The notes below the pieces were generated by a model, which worked only from the letters and a program-made list of their open reading frames with translations, was not told where the DNA came from and made no database searches. Shown piece by piece: positions 8,377-18,063 of a stretch of 64,000 nt of DNA. The DNA is from Sinomonas atrocyanea (lineage in GTDB: Bacteria; Actinomycetota; Actinomycetes; Actinomycetales; Micrococcaceae). Both the position numbers and the translations under genes were made by a program. Position 1 is the stretch's first letter; each line of letters opens with the position of its first letter. Where the stretch lies: NCBI RefSeq assembly GCF_030812675.1, contig NZ_JAUSTE010000002.1:372001-436000 (forward strand), given 5' to 3'.

Positions 8377-9246
8377 ATGAATCTGTTGGACGACGCCGTC
8401 AGCCGGCTCGAGCGCCTGGAATTCCTCGACCGGGTGGCCGAGCCCGTGCGGAAGGCGGCCCACGCGCTGGTCCGTCCCCGCGCGGTCCGCAACGCGCTCA
8501 GCGGCATCCCGACCGGCCACCCGCTGCACGCGGTCCTCACCGACGTGCCGATCGGGGCCTGGAGCATGGCCGCCCTGCTCGACGTGAAGGGTGTGCTCGG
8601 CGGGGACGGCGGCCGCAGCTCCGATGCCGCGGCCGACCTCCTCGTCGCCGCCGGGCTCGCCGCGGCCGTGCCCACCGCCGCCGCCGGCCTGAACGACTGG
8701 TCGGACACCTACGGGCCCACCGAGCGGGTAGGCCTGGTCCACGCCGCGGCGAACACCGCCGCACTCGGGCTCTACGCCGCCTCCCTCGCCGCCCGCCGCG
8801 CAGGACGCCGCCCCGCCGGCCGCGCCCTCGCCCTCGCAGGCCTCGGCGTGCTGACGGTGGGCGGGTACCTCGGCGGCCACCTGACCTACTCGAAGGGCGT
8901 CAAGGTCAGCCATACCGCCTACCACGAGGGTCCGCTCGACTGGGAGGACGTCCTCGGCGAGGACGAGCTCGAGGGAGGGGCGCCGAAAGTGGTCCAGCTC
9001 GGCGAGATCCCCCTGCTCGTGATGCGCGACGGCGGGCGGATCGTCGCGCTCGACAACGTCTGCACCCACGCTGGCGGCCCCCTGAACGAGGGGACATTCG
9101 AGGGCGGCTGCGTCACGTGCCCGTGGCACGGGAGCCAGTTCCGCCTCGCCGACGGCGCCCCGGTCCTCGGTCCGGCGAGCGCGCCCCAGCCGAGCTACGA
9201 GACCCGCGTCCGGGACGGCCGCATCCAGGTCCGCGCCAAGAGGTAG
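8377..9246 (+). CDS. DUF2231 membrane domain fused to a Rieske 2Fe-2S domain
   Basis: A 289-residue protein. Residues about 40-180 are a DUF2231-type membrane domain (GHPLHAVLTDVPIGAWSMA and four hydrophobic helices). Residues about 190-289 are a Rieske domain with both ligand boxes, CTHAGG and CPWHGSQF, that is Cys-x-His and Cys-x2-His. It should carry a [2Fe-2S] cluster at the inner face of the membrane and move electrons, but no partner oxidase or reductase is adjacent. This fusion is common in actinobacteria and has no firm role known to me. AAGGAG is 6 bp before the ATG. Confidence 0.85.
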   Translation: MNLLDDAVSRLERLEFLDRVAEPVRKAAHALVRPRAVRNALSGIPTGHPLHAVLTDVPIGAWSMAALLDVKGVLGGDGGRSSDAAADLLVAAGLAAAVPTAAAGLNDWSDTYGPTERVGLVHAAANTAALGLYAASLAARRAGRRPAGRALALAGLGVLTVGGYLGGHLTYSKGVKVSHTAYHEGPLDWEDVLGEDELEGGAPKVVQLGEIPLLVMRDGGRIVALDNVCTHAGGPLNEGTFEGGCVTCPWHGSQFRLADGAPVLGPASAPQPSYETRVRDGRIQVRAKR

Positions 9247-9259
9247 TTCCTCGCGGCGC

Positions 9260-10189
9260 TCAGCCGGTCTTGCGGGTGCGCCGCTTCGGCGGCGCCTTCT
9301 CCTCCTGAGGTGCCCCCTCGGCGTCGTCCGCCTTCTTGGCGCGGCTGCGGGTGCCGGCGGAGGACTTGGCGCCCGAGGACTCCTTCGCGCCGCCGGCGGC
9401 CTTGCGGCGGCTCTCGACGCTGCGCCGCAGGGCCTCCATGAGGTCCAGGACCTCGGCGCCCTCGCCCTCCTCGGCCGGGGCGCCGAACGTCTCCTCGGTG
9501 TCCACGGCGTCCCCCTTGGCGAGCTTGGCCTCCACCAGCTGGGTCAGCTGGGTCTGGTACTCGTCGGTGAACTGCTCGGGCTCGAAGTCGGAGGAGAGGC
9601 TCTCCACGAGGGAGGAGGACATCTTCAGCTCCTTGTCCGAGATCTTCACCTCGGTGTCCTCGAGGACGGGGAACGCCGCCTCCCGCACCTCGTCCGGCCA
9701 CAGGAGCGCCTGCAGGACCATGACGTCCCCGCGCACCCGCAGTGCCCCCAGCCGGGACTTCTGCCGCAGCGCGAACTTCACCACGGCGGTCAGCTCGGTC
9801 TGCTCGAGCGTGCGCCGCAGCAGCTGGTACGGCTTCACGCCGACCTTCTCCGGCTCGAGGTAGTAGCTCTTCTCGAAGTACATCGGGTCGATCTGCTCGT
9901 CCGGGACGAACTCGACCACCTCGATCTCCCGGCTGCGCTCCACGGGCAGGGACTTCAGGTCCTCGTCGGTGAGGACCACCGTGCGGCCGCCCTCCTCGTA
10001 GGCCTTGTCGATGTCCGCGTACTCGACGACCTCCCCGCACACCTCGCAGCGGCGCTGGTAGCGGATGCGGCCGCGGTCCTTATCGTGGACCTGGTGCAGC
10101 CTGAGGTCGTGGTCCTCGGTGGCGCTGTACACCTTCACGGGCACGCTGACCAGGCCGAAGCTGATGGCACCCTTCCAGATAGACCGCAT
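9260..10189 (-). CDS. ku: Ku protein (bacterial NHEJ end-binding factor)
   Basis: A 309-residue bacterial Ku. It starts with the canonical MRSIWKGAISFGLVSVPVKV, contains the CEVCGEVVEY zinc-ribbon-like segment and the core LEPEKVGVKPYQLLR, and ends in a Lys/Ala-rich basic tail (about residues 255-309) that in this family aids DNA threading and LigD recruitment. It homodimerises on double-strand ends and brings in LigD, encoded 840 bp away on the other strand. The ATG at 10189 was chosen by family alignment; upstream codons in frame show no Ku similarity. The SD is weak. Confidence 0.95.
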   Translation of the reverse strand: MRSIWKGAISFGLVSVPVKVYSATEDHDLRLHQVHDKDRGRIRYQRRCEVCGEVVEYADIDKAYEEGGRTVVLTDEDLKSLPVERSREIEVVEFVPDEQIDPMYFEKSYYLEPEKVGVKPYQLLRRTLEQTELTAVVKFALRQKSRLGALRVRGDVMVLQALLWPDEVREAAFPVLEDTEVKISDKELKMSSSLVESLSSDFEPEQFTDEYQTQLTQLVEAKLAKGDAVDTEETFGAPAEEGEGAEVLDLMEALRRSVESRRKAAGGAKESSGAKSSAGTRSRAKKADDAEGAPQEEKAPPKRRTRKTG

Positions 10190-10340
10190 GAGCCCAGTGA
10201 ACCGCACATTCCACACGATGGATAGGTCCTCGGTCCCCGCGCCGCGCCCGGAACGGGCCCTTGTCCCCTTGGCGGCCGGGCCCGCAGCGCAGCACCGTGG
10301 GAGGAGCCGGCGCCTGCCGCCGCCCGCCCAAGGAGGAGCC

Positions 10341-10877
10341 GTGAACGTCCTCATCGCCTATGCGAGCAAGCACGGGGCCACGAAGGGGATCGCCGAGCGC
10401 ATCGGCTCGACGCTCACCGCCGAGGGGTTCCCCGTCACCGTCAGACCGGTCGAGGAGGTCGACGACGTGACGCACTTCGACGCCGTCGTCCTCGGCAGCG
10501 CCGCCTACGCCCTCCACTGGATGCATGCCGCGACCGCCTTCGCGAAGCGGCACCACCGGGACCTGGCCGACCGGCCCGTCTGGCTCTTCGCGAGCGGCCC
10601 CCTCGGCGAGGAGAAGGAGGACGCGGAGGGCCGCGACGTCCGGGAGAAGAGCGAGCCGCGCGAGTTCGAGAAGTTCGCCGACGAGCTTAATGTCAGGGGC
10701 GACCACGTGTTCTTCGGGAAGTGGGACCCCGGGTCCGAGCCTGTGGGCCTCATGGAGAAGATCATGGAGCACCTGCCCGGGCATCCCCGCGAGGCGCTGC
10801 CGGCCGGCGACTTCCGCGACTGGGACGAGGTCGAGGCCTGGGCGCACGGCATCGCCGAAGAGCTGCGGGCGGGGTAG
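10341..10877 (+). CDS. flavodoxin-domain protein (HemG-like)
   Basis: A 178-residue flavodoxin-fold protein. The N-terminal FMN-phosphate loop YASKHGATKGIAERI and the later VVLGSAAYALHWMHAA resemble menaquinone-dependent protoporphyrinogen oxidase HemG and related flavodoxin-like proteins. The GTG at 10341 follows AAGGAGGAGCC. It sits between Ku (divergent) and LigD (same strand, 150 bp on). A role in DNA repair is not implied by the fold; redox or stress functions are more likely. No heme genes are nearby. Confidence 0.75.
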   Translation: MNVLIAYASKHGATKGIAERIGSTLTAEGFPVTVRPVEEVDDVTHFDAVVLGSAAYALHWMHAATAFAKRHHRDLADRPVWLFASGPLGEEKEDAEGRDVREKSEPREFEKFADELNVRGDHVFFGKWDPGSEPVGLMEKIMEHLPGHPREALPAGDFRDWDEVEAWAHGIAEELRAG

Positions 10878-11027
10878 GTCTGGGCCGGCGCCGGAGGCTG
10901 GGGCCGGCGCCGCTCGGGGGATCGCGCCGCCATGCGCCGATGGCCGACGCCGGTTCGACGGGCGGCCGGACGGGTAGATCCACGGGGACATCTTCCCCCG
11001 GACCGGGGCGCATGGGAGGTTAGCCGC

Positions 11028-13667
11028 ATGGCAGCGCAGCGCGAGACCGTCGAGATCGAGGGCCGCAGGCTCAGCCTGTCCAACCTGGACAAAATCATGT
11101 ACCCCGAGTCCGGGACCACCAAGGGTGACGTCATCGAGTACTACCGGACGGTCGGCCCCGTCATGATCCCGGCGGTCCGGGACCGGCCCGCCACCCGGAA
11201 GCGGTGGGTCCACGGCGTGGGCACCGCGGACGAGCCGGGCGAGGTGTTCTTCCAGAAGAATCTGGACGACCGGTCCACGCCCGAGTGGGTCCGCCGGGTC
11301 ACGCTCCACCACCGCCGCTCGACCAACACCTACCCCCTCGTCAACGACCTCCCCACCCTCATCTGGCTCGCCCAGATCGCGGCGCTCGAGATCCACGTGC
11401 CGCAGTGGCGCGCCGTCGAAGAGGACACCATGATCAACCCGGACCGGCTCGTGATCGACCTCGACCCCGGCCCCGGCGCGGGGCTGCCCGAGTGCGTCGA
11501 GGTCGCGCACCTGGTCAAGCCGATCTTCGACGACCTGGGGCTCGTCTCGGTGCCCGTCACGTCCGGGTCCAAGGGCATCCACCTCTACGCGAAGCTCGAC
11601 GGCAGCCAGGAGTGGGAAGCCGTCTCCGCCGTGGCCCGCGAGCTCGCGAAGTCCCTCGAGGCAGACCACCCGGACCTCGTGGTCGCGGACCAGAAGAAGA
11701 CCCTCCGCGGGGGCCGGGTGCTCGTGGACTGGAGCCAGAACAGCGGGCAGAAGACCACGATCGCCCCCTACTCGCTGCGCGGCCGCGTCCAGCCCATGGT
11801 CGCCGCCCCGCGGACCTGGGAGGAGATCGGCTCCCCCGATCTGGCACACGTGCGCTACGACGAGATGGCCGGGCGCCTCGAGACGTACGGGGACCTGTTC
11901 GCGCCGCTGCACCCGCCGGCCCTGGCCGGGAAGCACGACGCCGGCCGCTCGTCCCGCCCGCGTTCCCGCGCCTCGGCCGCGGCGCGCTCGGGTTCCCCCT
12001 CCTCCGGCGAGGCGGACGACGGCGGCCGCCGACCGCCGTCGTCCGCCGACCGGCTCACCGAGTACCGGGCCAAGCGGGATGCCGCGAAGACCCCCGAGCC
12101 CGTCCCGCTCGAGGCGCCCACGCCCGGCGCCGGGGACGCCTTCGTGATCCACGAGCACCACGCGCGGCGGCTGCACTGGGACCTGCGGCTCGAGCACGAG
12201 GGGGTGCTGGCCTCGTTCGCGATCCCCAAGGGCATCCCGACCAGCACCGGGAAGAACCACCTCGCCGTGCACACCGAGGACCACCCGCTTGAGTACCTCA
12301 CGTTCTCCGGCAGCATCCCCCAGGGCGAGTACGGCGCCGGGGAGATGTACGTCTGGGACACCGGCACGTACGAGGTCGAGAAGTGGCGCGAGGACGAGAT
12401 CATCGTGATCCTGCACGGGCGCGAGGGCGGTGGCCTCGAGGCGGTGGCCGAGGCGCTGGGGCAGGCGGCCGACGGGAATCCGGCGGGCGAAGGCGGCTCA
12501 GCGCCCGAGGGCATCCGGCTCGCGCTCATCCGCACCGAGAAGGGGTCCGCCGGGAAGGAGAACTGGCTCGCGCACCTCATGAAGGACCAGGCCAAGGGGC
12601 ACTGGCGGCGCGGCACCCACGCCGAGGCCGAGGCGCAGAACGCCGAGGCCGAGGCGCAGAACGCCGAGATCGGGGCGCACGACGCCGAAGTCGGGGCGCC
12701 GGTGACGTCCGGCCCGCCTCCGTCCCCGATGCTCGCCCAGTCGGGCACGGCCGGGCTCGTGCGGGAGGGCGACTGGGCGTTCGAGATGAAGTGGGACGGG
12801 ATCCGCGCGATCGTGGACACCCGCGCGGGCGCCACCCGGCTGATCAGCCGCAACGGGATCGACCAGACCCTCACGTACCCCGAGCTCGCCGACCTCGCGG
12901 AGCTCGGGCCCGCCGTGCTCGACGGCGAGATCATCGCCCAGGCCCCGGGCGGCCGCCCGGACTTCGGGCTCCTGCAGCAGCGCATGAACCTCAGCCGCCC
13001 GGCCGACGTCGAGCGCGCCCGGCGCGCGGTGCCCGTGCGGATCGTGCTGTTCGACCTGCTCGAGTACGAGGGGCGCGACCTCACCGGCCTGCCGTTCCGC
13101 GAGCGCCGGGCGGCCCTCGAGCTCCTCGCCGAGGGCGGGCTGCCGGCGAGCGCCCAGCTCTCCCCGGTCTTCGAGGGCAGCATCGACGACGTCCTCGAGG
13201 CCTCCGCGGAGCACGGGCTCGAGGGCGTCATCGCCAAGCGCCCCTCGGCCCGCTACGAGGCCGGCCGGCGCTCCGGGGCCTGGGTGAAGATCAAGCACGA
13301 GAGGACCCAGGAGGTCGTGGTGGCGGGCTGGCGGGAGGGCAAGGGCGGCCGCGCGGGGACCGTCGGCTCGCTCCTGCTCGGCATCCCGGATGACGACGGC
13401 GTGCTGCGGTACGCGGGCCGGGTCGGCTCGGGCTTCACGGACCGCATGCTCGCCGAGGTCTCGTCCCGGCTGCGCCCCCTCGAGCGCAAGACCCCGCCGC
13501 TGGAGGACGTGCCCCGGGAGGACACCCGCGACGCGCACTGGGTCACGCCCAAGCTTGTGGCCGAGGTCCGGTACGGGGAGCGCACGAGCGGCGGCCGGCT
13601 GCGGCACCCGGTGTGGCGGGGCTGGCGGCCGGACAAGGCCGCGACGGACGTGGTGCTCGAGGGGTGA
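11028..13667 (+). CDS. ligD: ATP-dependent DNA ligase LigD (POL-PE-LIG)
   Basis: An 879-residue multifunctional NHEJ enzyme with the mycobacterial domain order. The polymerase/primase domain spans about 1-300 (metal-binding Asp pair in VIDLDPGPG, SGSKGIHLYAKL, SGQKTTIAPYSLRG). The 3'-phosphoesterase spans about 350-520 (HARRLHWDLRLE, GSIPQGEYGAG). The ligase spans about 565-879 (adenylation Lys in FEMKWDGIRA, GLEGVIAKRP, KIKHERTQEVVVAGW). Both inter-domain linkers are odd: the first holds a 15-bp perfect inverted repeat, the second a 7-residue repeat. GGAGG sits 8 bp before the ATG. It is longer than Mycobacterium LigD (about 759 residues), mainly through these linkers. Acts with the adjacent Ku. 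Confidence 0.95.
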   Translation: MAAQRETVEIEGRRLSLSNLDKIMYPESGTTKGDVIEYYRTVGPVMIPAVRDRPATRKRWVHGVGTADEPGEVFFQKNLDDRSTPEWVRRVTLHHRRSTNTYPLVNDLPTLIWLAQIAALEIHVPQWRAVEEDTMINPDRLVIDLDPGPGAGLPECVEVAHLVKPIFDDLGLVSVPVTSGSKGIHLYAKLDGSQEWEAVSAVARELAKSLEADHPDLVVADQKKTLRGGRVLVDWSQNSGQKTTIAPYSLRGRVQPMVAAPRTWEEIGSPDLAHVRYDEMAGRLETYGDLFAPLHPPALAGKHDAGRSSRPRSRASAAARSGSPSSGEADDGGRRPPSSADRLTEYRAKRDAAKTPEPVPLEAPTPGAGDAFVIHEHHARRLHWDLRLEHEGVLASFAIPKGIPTSTGKNHLAVHTEDHPLEYLTFSGSIPQGEYGAGEMYVWDTGTYEVEKWREDEIIVILHGREGGGLEAVAEALGQAADGNPAGEGGSAPEGIRLALIRTEKGSAGKENWLAHLMKDQAKGHWRRGTHAEAEAQNAEAEAQNAEIGAHDAEVGAPVTSGPPPSPMLAQSGTAGLVREGDWAFEMKWDGIRAIVDTRAGATRLISRNGIDQTLTYPELADLAELGPAVLDGEIIAQAPGGRPDFGLLQQRMNLSRPADVERARRAVPVRIVLFDLLEYEGRDLTGLPFRERRAALELLAEGGLPASAQLSPVFEGSIDDVLEASAEHGLEGVIAKRPSARYEAGRRSGAWVKIKHERTQEVVVAGWREGKGGRAGTVGSLLLGIPDDDGVLRYAGRVGSGFTDRMLAEVSSRLRPLERKTPPLEDVPREDTRDAHWVTPKLVAEVRYGERTSGGRLRHPVWRGWRPDKAATDVVLEG
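12011..12047. repeat. 15-bp perfect inverted repeat inside the ligD linker
   Basis: GGCGGACGACGGCGG (12011-12025) and its exact reverse complement (12033-12047) with a 7-bp loop, in the codons joining the POL and PE domains. The palindrome adds residues rather than breaking the frame. Confidence 0.8.
12621..12698 (+). repeat. 21-bp tandem repeat in the ligD PE-LIG linker
   Basis: Units start at 12621, 12642, 12663 and 12684 and encode AEAEAQN, AEAEAQN, AEIGAHD and the partial AEVGA. The first two copies are identical in DNA, so the number of units may vary between strains. Confidence 0.8.
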
Positions 13668-13706
13668 GCGCCCCCTGAGGAGCTCCTCAAGGGCAGCGGG
13701 AAGAAA

Positions 13707-13740
13707 GATTGTTGAACAATCCGTCCGATTGATGCATGCT
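13707..13740 (+). promoter_or_regulatory. pxp operon promoter with GntR-type operator
   Basis: The palindrome GATTGTTGAACAATC (13707-13721) has perfect 7-bp arms around one central base. TTGAAC inside it can serve as -35, with a 17-bp spacer to CATGCT (13735-13740). The same palindrome occurs twice before the DUF969 operon at 18917 and 18941, so both operons are probably repressed by the FCD-type GntR protein encoded between them. Confidence 0.7.
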
Positions 13741-13772
13741 TGGATCACCACCTCGTGAGACGGAGATCACCC

Positions 13773-14528
13773 ATGGCAAGCATCGACCTCAACAGCGACG
13801 TCGGCGAGTCCTACGGCAACTGGACGTTCGGCGACGACGCCGCGATCTTCGAGAGCGTCTCGAGCGCCAACGTCGCGTGCGGCTTCCACGCCGGCGACCC
13901 GAGCGGCATCCGGGCCACGTGCGAGGCGGCGGCCGCGGCCGGAGTCGTGATCGGCGCGCACCCGGCGTACCGCGACCTCGCGGGGTTCGGCCGGCGCTTC
14001 ATCGACGTGACCCCGCGCGAGCTCATCGACGACGTCATCTACCAGATCGGCGCGCTCCAGGGCCTGGCCCGCTCGGCCGGCACCGAGGTCCGCTACGTCA
14101 AGCCGCACGGCGCGCTCTACAACACGATCGTGCACCACGAGACCCAGGCGAAGGCGGTCGCGAAGGCCGTCGCCGAGGTGGCCCCGACCCTGCCGCTGCT
14201 CGTCCTGCCGAACTCGGAGATCCAGCGCGCGGCCGAGGCCGCGGGCCTGCGCACCGTCACCGAGGCGTTCGCCGACCGCGCCTACACCCCCGAGGGCACC
14301 CTGGTCTCCCGGCGCGAGCCGGGCTCGGTGCTGCACGACCTCGACGGGATCGTCGAGCACGTGCTGCGCATCCTCGACGGCAAGGTCCAGGCCATCGACG
14401 GCAGCATCGTCCGCATCGCGGCGGACAGCATCTGCGTCCACGGGGACACCCCGGGCGCGGTCGCCATGGCCGCCCGCGTCCGGGCAGCGGTGGCCGAGGC
14501 CGGCGTCGGGATCGCGAGCTTCGCGTGA
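13773..14528 (+). CDS. pxpA: 5-oxoprolinase subunit PxpA (LamB/YcsF family)
   Basis: A 251-residue LamB/YcsF protein. It begins [17 protein letters not shown] and has the family blocks [14 protein letters not shown] and [10 protein letters not shown], with the metal-binding-like Asp and His residues. With PxpB and PxpC it cleaves 5-oxoproline (pyroglutamate) to glutamate at the cost of ATP in the cytoplasm. GGAG lies 7 bp before the ATG at 13773; an in-frame upstream codon has no SD. Its TGA overlaps the GTG of the PxpB-PxpC fusion. The operon promoter carries a palindromic operator. Confidence 0.93.
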   Translation: MASIDLNSDVGESYGNWTFGDDAAIFESVSSANVACGFHAGDPSGIRATCEAAAAAGVVIGAHPAYRDLAGFGRRFIDVTPRELIDDVIYQIGALQGLARSAGTEVRYVKPHGALYNTIVHHETQAKAVAKAVAEVAPTLPLLVLPNSEIQRAAEAAGLRTVTEAFADRAYTPEGTLVSRREPGSVLHDLDGIVEHVLRILDGKVQAIDGSIVRIAADSICVHGDTPGAVAMAARVRAAVAEAGVGIASFA

Positions 14529-16243
14529 CCGCCCGCGCGGCCGCAGTCCAGAGCCCGGTCCTCGGCCTCCGCCCCGCTGGCGACCGCGCCGTCCTCGTCG
14601 AGCTGCGCACCCTCGGCGCCGTCCTGGCCCTGACCTCCAAGCTTGCCGCGGCCCAGCACGCCGGCGACCTCGCCGTGGTCGACGTGGTGGCCGCCGCGAC
14701 CACGGTCCTCATCGTCGCGGAGTCCCCCGACGCCGTGAGCCGCGCCGCCGCGTACGTCCGCGCGCTCCGCCTCGAGGACGCCGGGCGCGCGCCCGGCCGG
14801 CTCGTGCAGGTTGAGACCGTCTACGACGGCGCCGACCTCGACGAGGCCGCGCGGCTCACCGGGCTCTCGCCGGAGGCGCTCGTGGCCGCGCACAGCGGCG
14901 CGGTGTGGGACGCCGCGTTCGGCGGCTTCGCCCCCGGGTTCGCCTACCTGACGCACGACGGCGCCCCGTCCGTCCCGCGGCGCTCCTCGCCGCGCACAGT
15001 GGTCCCCGCCGGATCCGTGGCCCTCGCCGGCACCTACTCGGCCGTCTACCCTGGCGAGTCCCCGGGCGGCTGGCAGCTGATCGGACGCACCGACGCCGTG
15101 ATGTGGGACCTCTCCCGCGAGGATCCCGCGCTCGTGGCGCCCGGAGACCGCGTGCAGTTCGTGCCCGTCCGGGCATCGGCCTCCCTTGCGGCTCCCGCGC
15201 CCGGAGCGGCCCCCGTCACATGTGGAGCTGAGCACGGTACTGACGCCCCGCACCGTGCTCAGGCCACAATTTCCGCCGGGGGCGAGGCGACGACGCGCGC
15301 GGAGGCGGGGCTCGTCGTCGTGCGCGCGGGGCTGCAGACCACGGTGCAGGACGCGGGAAGGCCCGGGCGGGCGTCGCTCGGCGTCAGCCCCGCGGGGGCG
15401 CTCGACCGGGGCGCGCTGCGCCGGGCCAACCGCATGGCCGGCAACACCCCGGACGCCCCAGCCCTCGAGGCGCTCCTCGGCGGGCTCGAGCTGCGCGCCG
15501 AACAGGACCAGGTGCTCGCAGTGACCGGCGCCCGCGTCCCGCTGCGGATCATGCCGCCCGATGACGCGCAGGGAGATGACCCCTCACGGGGGAGGGAGGC
15601 GCCGTTGGACGCGCCCTTCGCGCTGCTGGCCGGGGAGACCCTCGCCGTCGGCGCGCCGACCCGCGGACTGCGCACCTATCTGGCGGTGCGCGGCGGACTC
15701 GCCGCCGAGCGCGTGCTCGGCAGCGCCTCGACAGACACGCTCTCCGGGATCGGCCCGGCCCCCCTCGCCGACGGGGACGCCCTCGCCGTGGCCCCCACCC
15801 GCGGCGCGCACGTCGTCGGGCTCCCGGAGATCCCCCCGCCGCTGCCGGACCCCGCCGTGCCCACCGAGCTGCGCGTTCTCCCCGGACCGCGGCAGGACTG
15901 GTTCACCGACGCGTCGGCGCAGGCCTTCTTCGAGCAGGAGTGGACCGTCACCGCGCAGTCGAACCGCGTCGGCGTCCGGCTGGACGGCGCCCCGCTCGAG
16001 CGCGCCAAGGACGGCGAGCTCACGAGCGAGGGCACCGCGCGCGGCGCCATCCAGGTCCCTGCGAGCGGCCTGCCTGTCCTGTTCCTGGCCGACGCCCCGG
16101 TGACCGGCGGGTACCCGGTGATCGGCGTCGTCGTGAGCGCAGACCTCGACCTCGCGGCCCAGCTGCCGCCCGGCGCCGCGGTGCGCTTCGTTCCGGCGCC
16201 CGGCGCCGCCCCCACGACCCCCGAAGGAAATGCCCATGCGTAA
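14525..16243 (+). CDS. pxpBC: 5-oxoprolinase subunits PxpB and PxpC fused
   Basis: A 572-residue fusion. Residues about 1-220 are PxpB (KipI / allophanate hydrolase subunit 1 type; [38 protein letters not shown]). Residues about 260-572 are PxpC (KipA / subunit 2 type; [49 protein letters not shown]). The two are separate genes in E. coli and Bacillus. The linker contains a 9-bp inverted repeat (GAGCACGGT / ACCGTGCTC, about 15231-15261). GTG start coupled to pxpA; the 3' end overlaps the biotin carboxylase start by 8 bp. Together with PxpA this makes the ATP-dependent 5-oxoprolinase. Confidence 0.92.
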   Translation: MTARAAAVQSPVLGLRPAGDRAVLVELRTLGAVLALTSKLAAAQHAGDLAVVDVVAAATTVLIVAESPDAVSRAAAYVRALRLEDAGRAPGRLVQVETVYDGADLDEAARLTGLSPEALVAAHSGAVWDAAFGGFAPGFAYLTHDGAPSVPRRSSPRTVVPAGSVALAGTYSAVYPGESPGGWQLIGRTDAVMWDLSREDPALVAPGDRVQFVPVRASASLAAPAPGAAPVTCGAEHGTDAPHRAQATISAGGEATTRAEAGLVVVRAGLQTTVQDAGRPGRASLGVSPAGALDRGALRRANRMAGNTPDAPALEALLGGLELRAEQDQVLAVTGARVPLRIMPPDDAQGDDPSRGREAPLDAPFALLAGETLAVGAPTRGLRTYLAVRGGLAAERVLGSASTDTLSGIGPAPLADGDALAVAPTRGAHVVGLPEIPPPLPDPAVPTELRVLPGPRQDWFTDASAQAFFEQEWTVTAQSNRVGVRLDGAPLERAKDGELTSEGTARGAIQVPASGLPVLFLADAPVTGGYPVIGVVVSADLDLAAQLPPGAAVRFVPAPGAAPTTPEGNAHA

Positions 16244-17999
16244 GGTCCTCATCGCCAACCGCGGCGAGATCGCCGTCCGGATCGCCAGGGCGTGCGACGA
16301 CGCCGGGCTGGCCAGCGTCGCCGTCTACGCCGACCAGGACGCGGCCGCCCTGCACGTCGAGGCGTGCACCGAGGCCTACGCGCTCGGCGGCACCGCGCCG
16401 GCCGAGACGTACCTCGACGCCGAGAAGCTCCTCGCCGTCGCGGCGCGCTCGGGCGCCGACGCCGTGCACCCCGGCTACGGGTTCCTCTCCGAGAACGCGG
16501 GCTTCGCCCAGGCCGTCCTCGACGCCGGCCTGACCTGGATCGGCCCCTCCCCCGCGACCATCCGGCTCCTCGGGGACAAGGTCAGCGCCCGCGAGGTGGC
16601 CGTGCGCGCCGGCGCGCCGCTGGCCCCGGGCAGCGACGGGCCCGTCGAGAGCGCCGACGAGGTGCGCGCCTTCGCCGCCGAGCACGGCCTGCCGGTGGCG
16701 ATCAAGGCCGCGTTCGGCGGCGGCGGGCGCGGCCTCAAGGTCGCCCGCGCTCTGGAGGAGATCGAGGAGGCCTTCGACTCGGCCGTGCGCGAGTCCCGCG
16801 CCGCGTTCGGGCGCGAGGAGTGCTTCGTCGAGAAGTTCCTCGACCGCCCCCGGCACGTCGAGGCCCAGGTCCTCGCGGACACGCACGGCAACGTGATCGT
16901 GGTCGGCACGCGCGACTGCTCGCTCCAGCGCCGCCACCAGAAGCTCGTCGAGGAGGCCCCCGCGCCGTTCCTGACCCCCGGGCAGCGCGAGCGCATCCAC
17001 TCCTCGGCGAAGGCGATCTGCCGCGAGGCCGGCTACGTCGGCGCGGGCACGGTCGAGTACCTCCTCGACAGCCAGGGCACCATCAGCTTCCTCGAGGTGA
17101 ACACGCGCCTGCAGGTCGAGCACCCCATCACCGAGGAGACCTCCGGGATCGACCTCGTCGCGGCGCAGCTCGCGGTGGCCGACGGACAGGTGCTGCCCAC
17201 CCTCGAGGACCCCGAGCCGCGCGGCCACTCGATCGAGTTCCGCATCAACGCCGAGGACCCGGGCCGCGGCTTCCTCCCCGCCCCGGGCACCATCGACCGC
17301 TTCGCCCCGCCCACGGGCCCCGGCATCCGGGTGGACGCCGGCGTCCGGGACGGCTTCACGGTGCCCGGCCAGTTCGACTCGCTCCTGGCCAAGCTCGTGG
17401 TCACCGGCGCGGACCGGCAGCAGGCGCTGCGCCGGGCCCGCCGCGCTCTGCGCGAGTTCGAGATCCGCGGCCTCCCCACGGTGCTGCCCTTCGACCGGGC
17501 CGTCGTGGACTCCCCCGCCTTCGCCGCCGAGGACGGCACGTTCGGCGTCTACACGACGTGGATCGAGTCCGAGTTCGCCGAGGAGCTCGCGGCCAGCGGC
17601 GAGTTCACCGTCCCGCCCGCGCACGACGCCGGCCGCCGCACCTTCGCGATCGACCTCGACGGCCGCCGCATGACCCTCGGCCTGCCCGAGTCGCTGCTCG
17701 CCGGGCTCGCGGCCGGTGCCGGGGCCGCCGTCGTGGCGGGCTCCGGGGCGGCAGGCTCCGCGCACGACGCCGGTGCCCCCTCCGCGGCGAACCTCACCGC
17801 CGCGATGGGCGGCACGGTGGTCAAGTGGCTCGTCGAGCCCGGCACCGAGGTCGAGGCCGGCGACGGCGTGGTGGTGCTCGAGGCCATGAAGATGGAGACC
17901 ACGGTGCAGGCCCACCGGGCCGGGACGGTCGGCGAGCGGGCCGTGGCGGCGGGCGACGCCGTCGTGCCCGGGACCGTCCTGACCACGATCGGCGGCTGA
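16236..17999 (+). CDS. biotin carboxylase fused to BCCP domain
   Basis: A 587-residue protein. Residues about 1-445 are biotin carboxylase ([23 protein letters not shown]-grasp [25 protein letters not shown]). After a variable spacer, residues about 510-587 are a biotinyl domain with the biotin-accepting Lys in [11 protein letters not shown]. It carboxylates its own biotin, but no carboxyltransferase gene is adjacent. In the pxp operon it may serve an unknown step; biotin carboxylase genes next to PxpA/B/C are seen in other bacteria, without a settled role. The ATG at 16236 has AAGGA at the right distance; the ATG at 16230 is too close. Two HDAG-coding GCACGACGCCGG motifs lie in its variable regions (17621, 17762). 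Confidence 0.9.
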   Translation: MRKVLIANRGEIAVRIARACDDAGLASVAVYADQDAAALHVEACTEAYALGGTAPAETYLDAEKLLAVAARSGADAVHPGYGFLSENAGFAQAVLDAGLTWIGPSPATIRLLGDKVSAREVAVRAGAPLAPGSDGPVESADEVRAFAAEHGLPVAIKAAFGGGGRGLKVARALEEIEEAFDSAVRESRAAFGREECFVEKFLDRPRHVEAQVLADTHGNVIVVGTRDCSLQRRHQKLVEEAPAPFLTPGQRERIHSSAKAICREAGYVGAGTVEYLLDSQGTISFLEVNTRLQVEHPITEETSGIDLVAAQLAVADGQVLPTLEDPEPRGHSIEFRINAEDPGRGFLPAPGTIDRFAPPTGPGIRVDAGVRDGFTVPGQFDSLLAKLVVTGADRQQALRRARRALREFEIRGLPTVLPFDRAVVDSPAFAAEDGTFGVYTTWIESEFAEELAASGEFTVPPAHDAGRRTFAIDLDGRRMTLGLPESLLAGLAAGAGAAVVAGSGAAGSAHDAGAPSAANLTAAMGGTVVKWLVEPGTEVEAGDGVVVLEAMKMETTVQAHRAGTVGERAVAAGDAVVPGTVLTTIGG

Positions 18000-18063
18000 G
18001 CGGCGTCGGGCCCGCGGCAGAGCGCGGCCGAAACCCGGCCCCGGGCGCGGATAGGCTGGCAGC

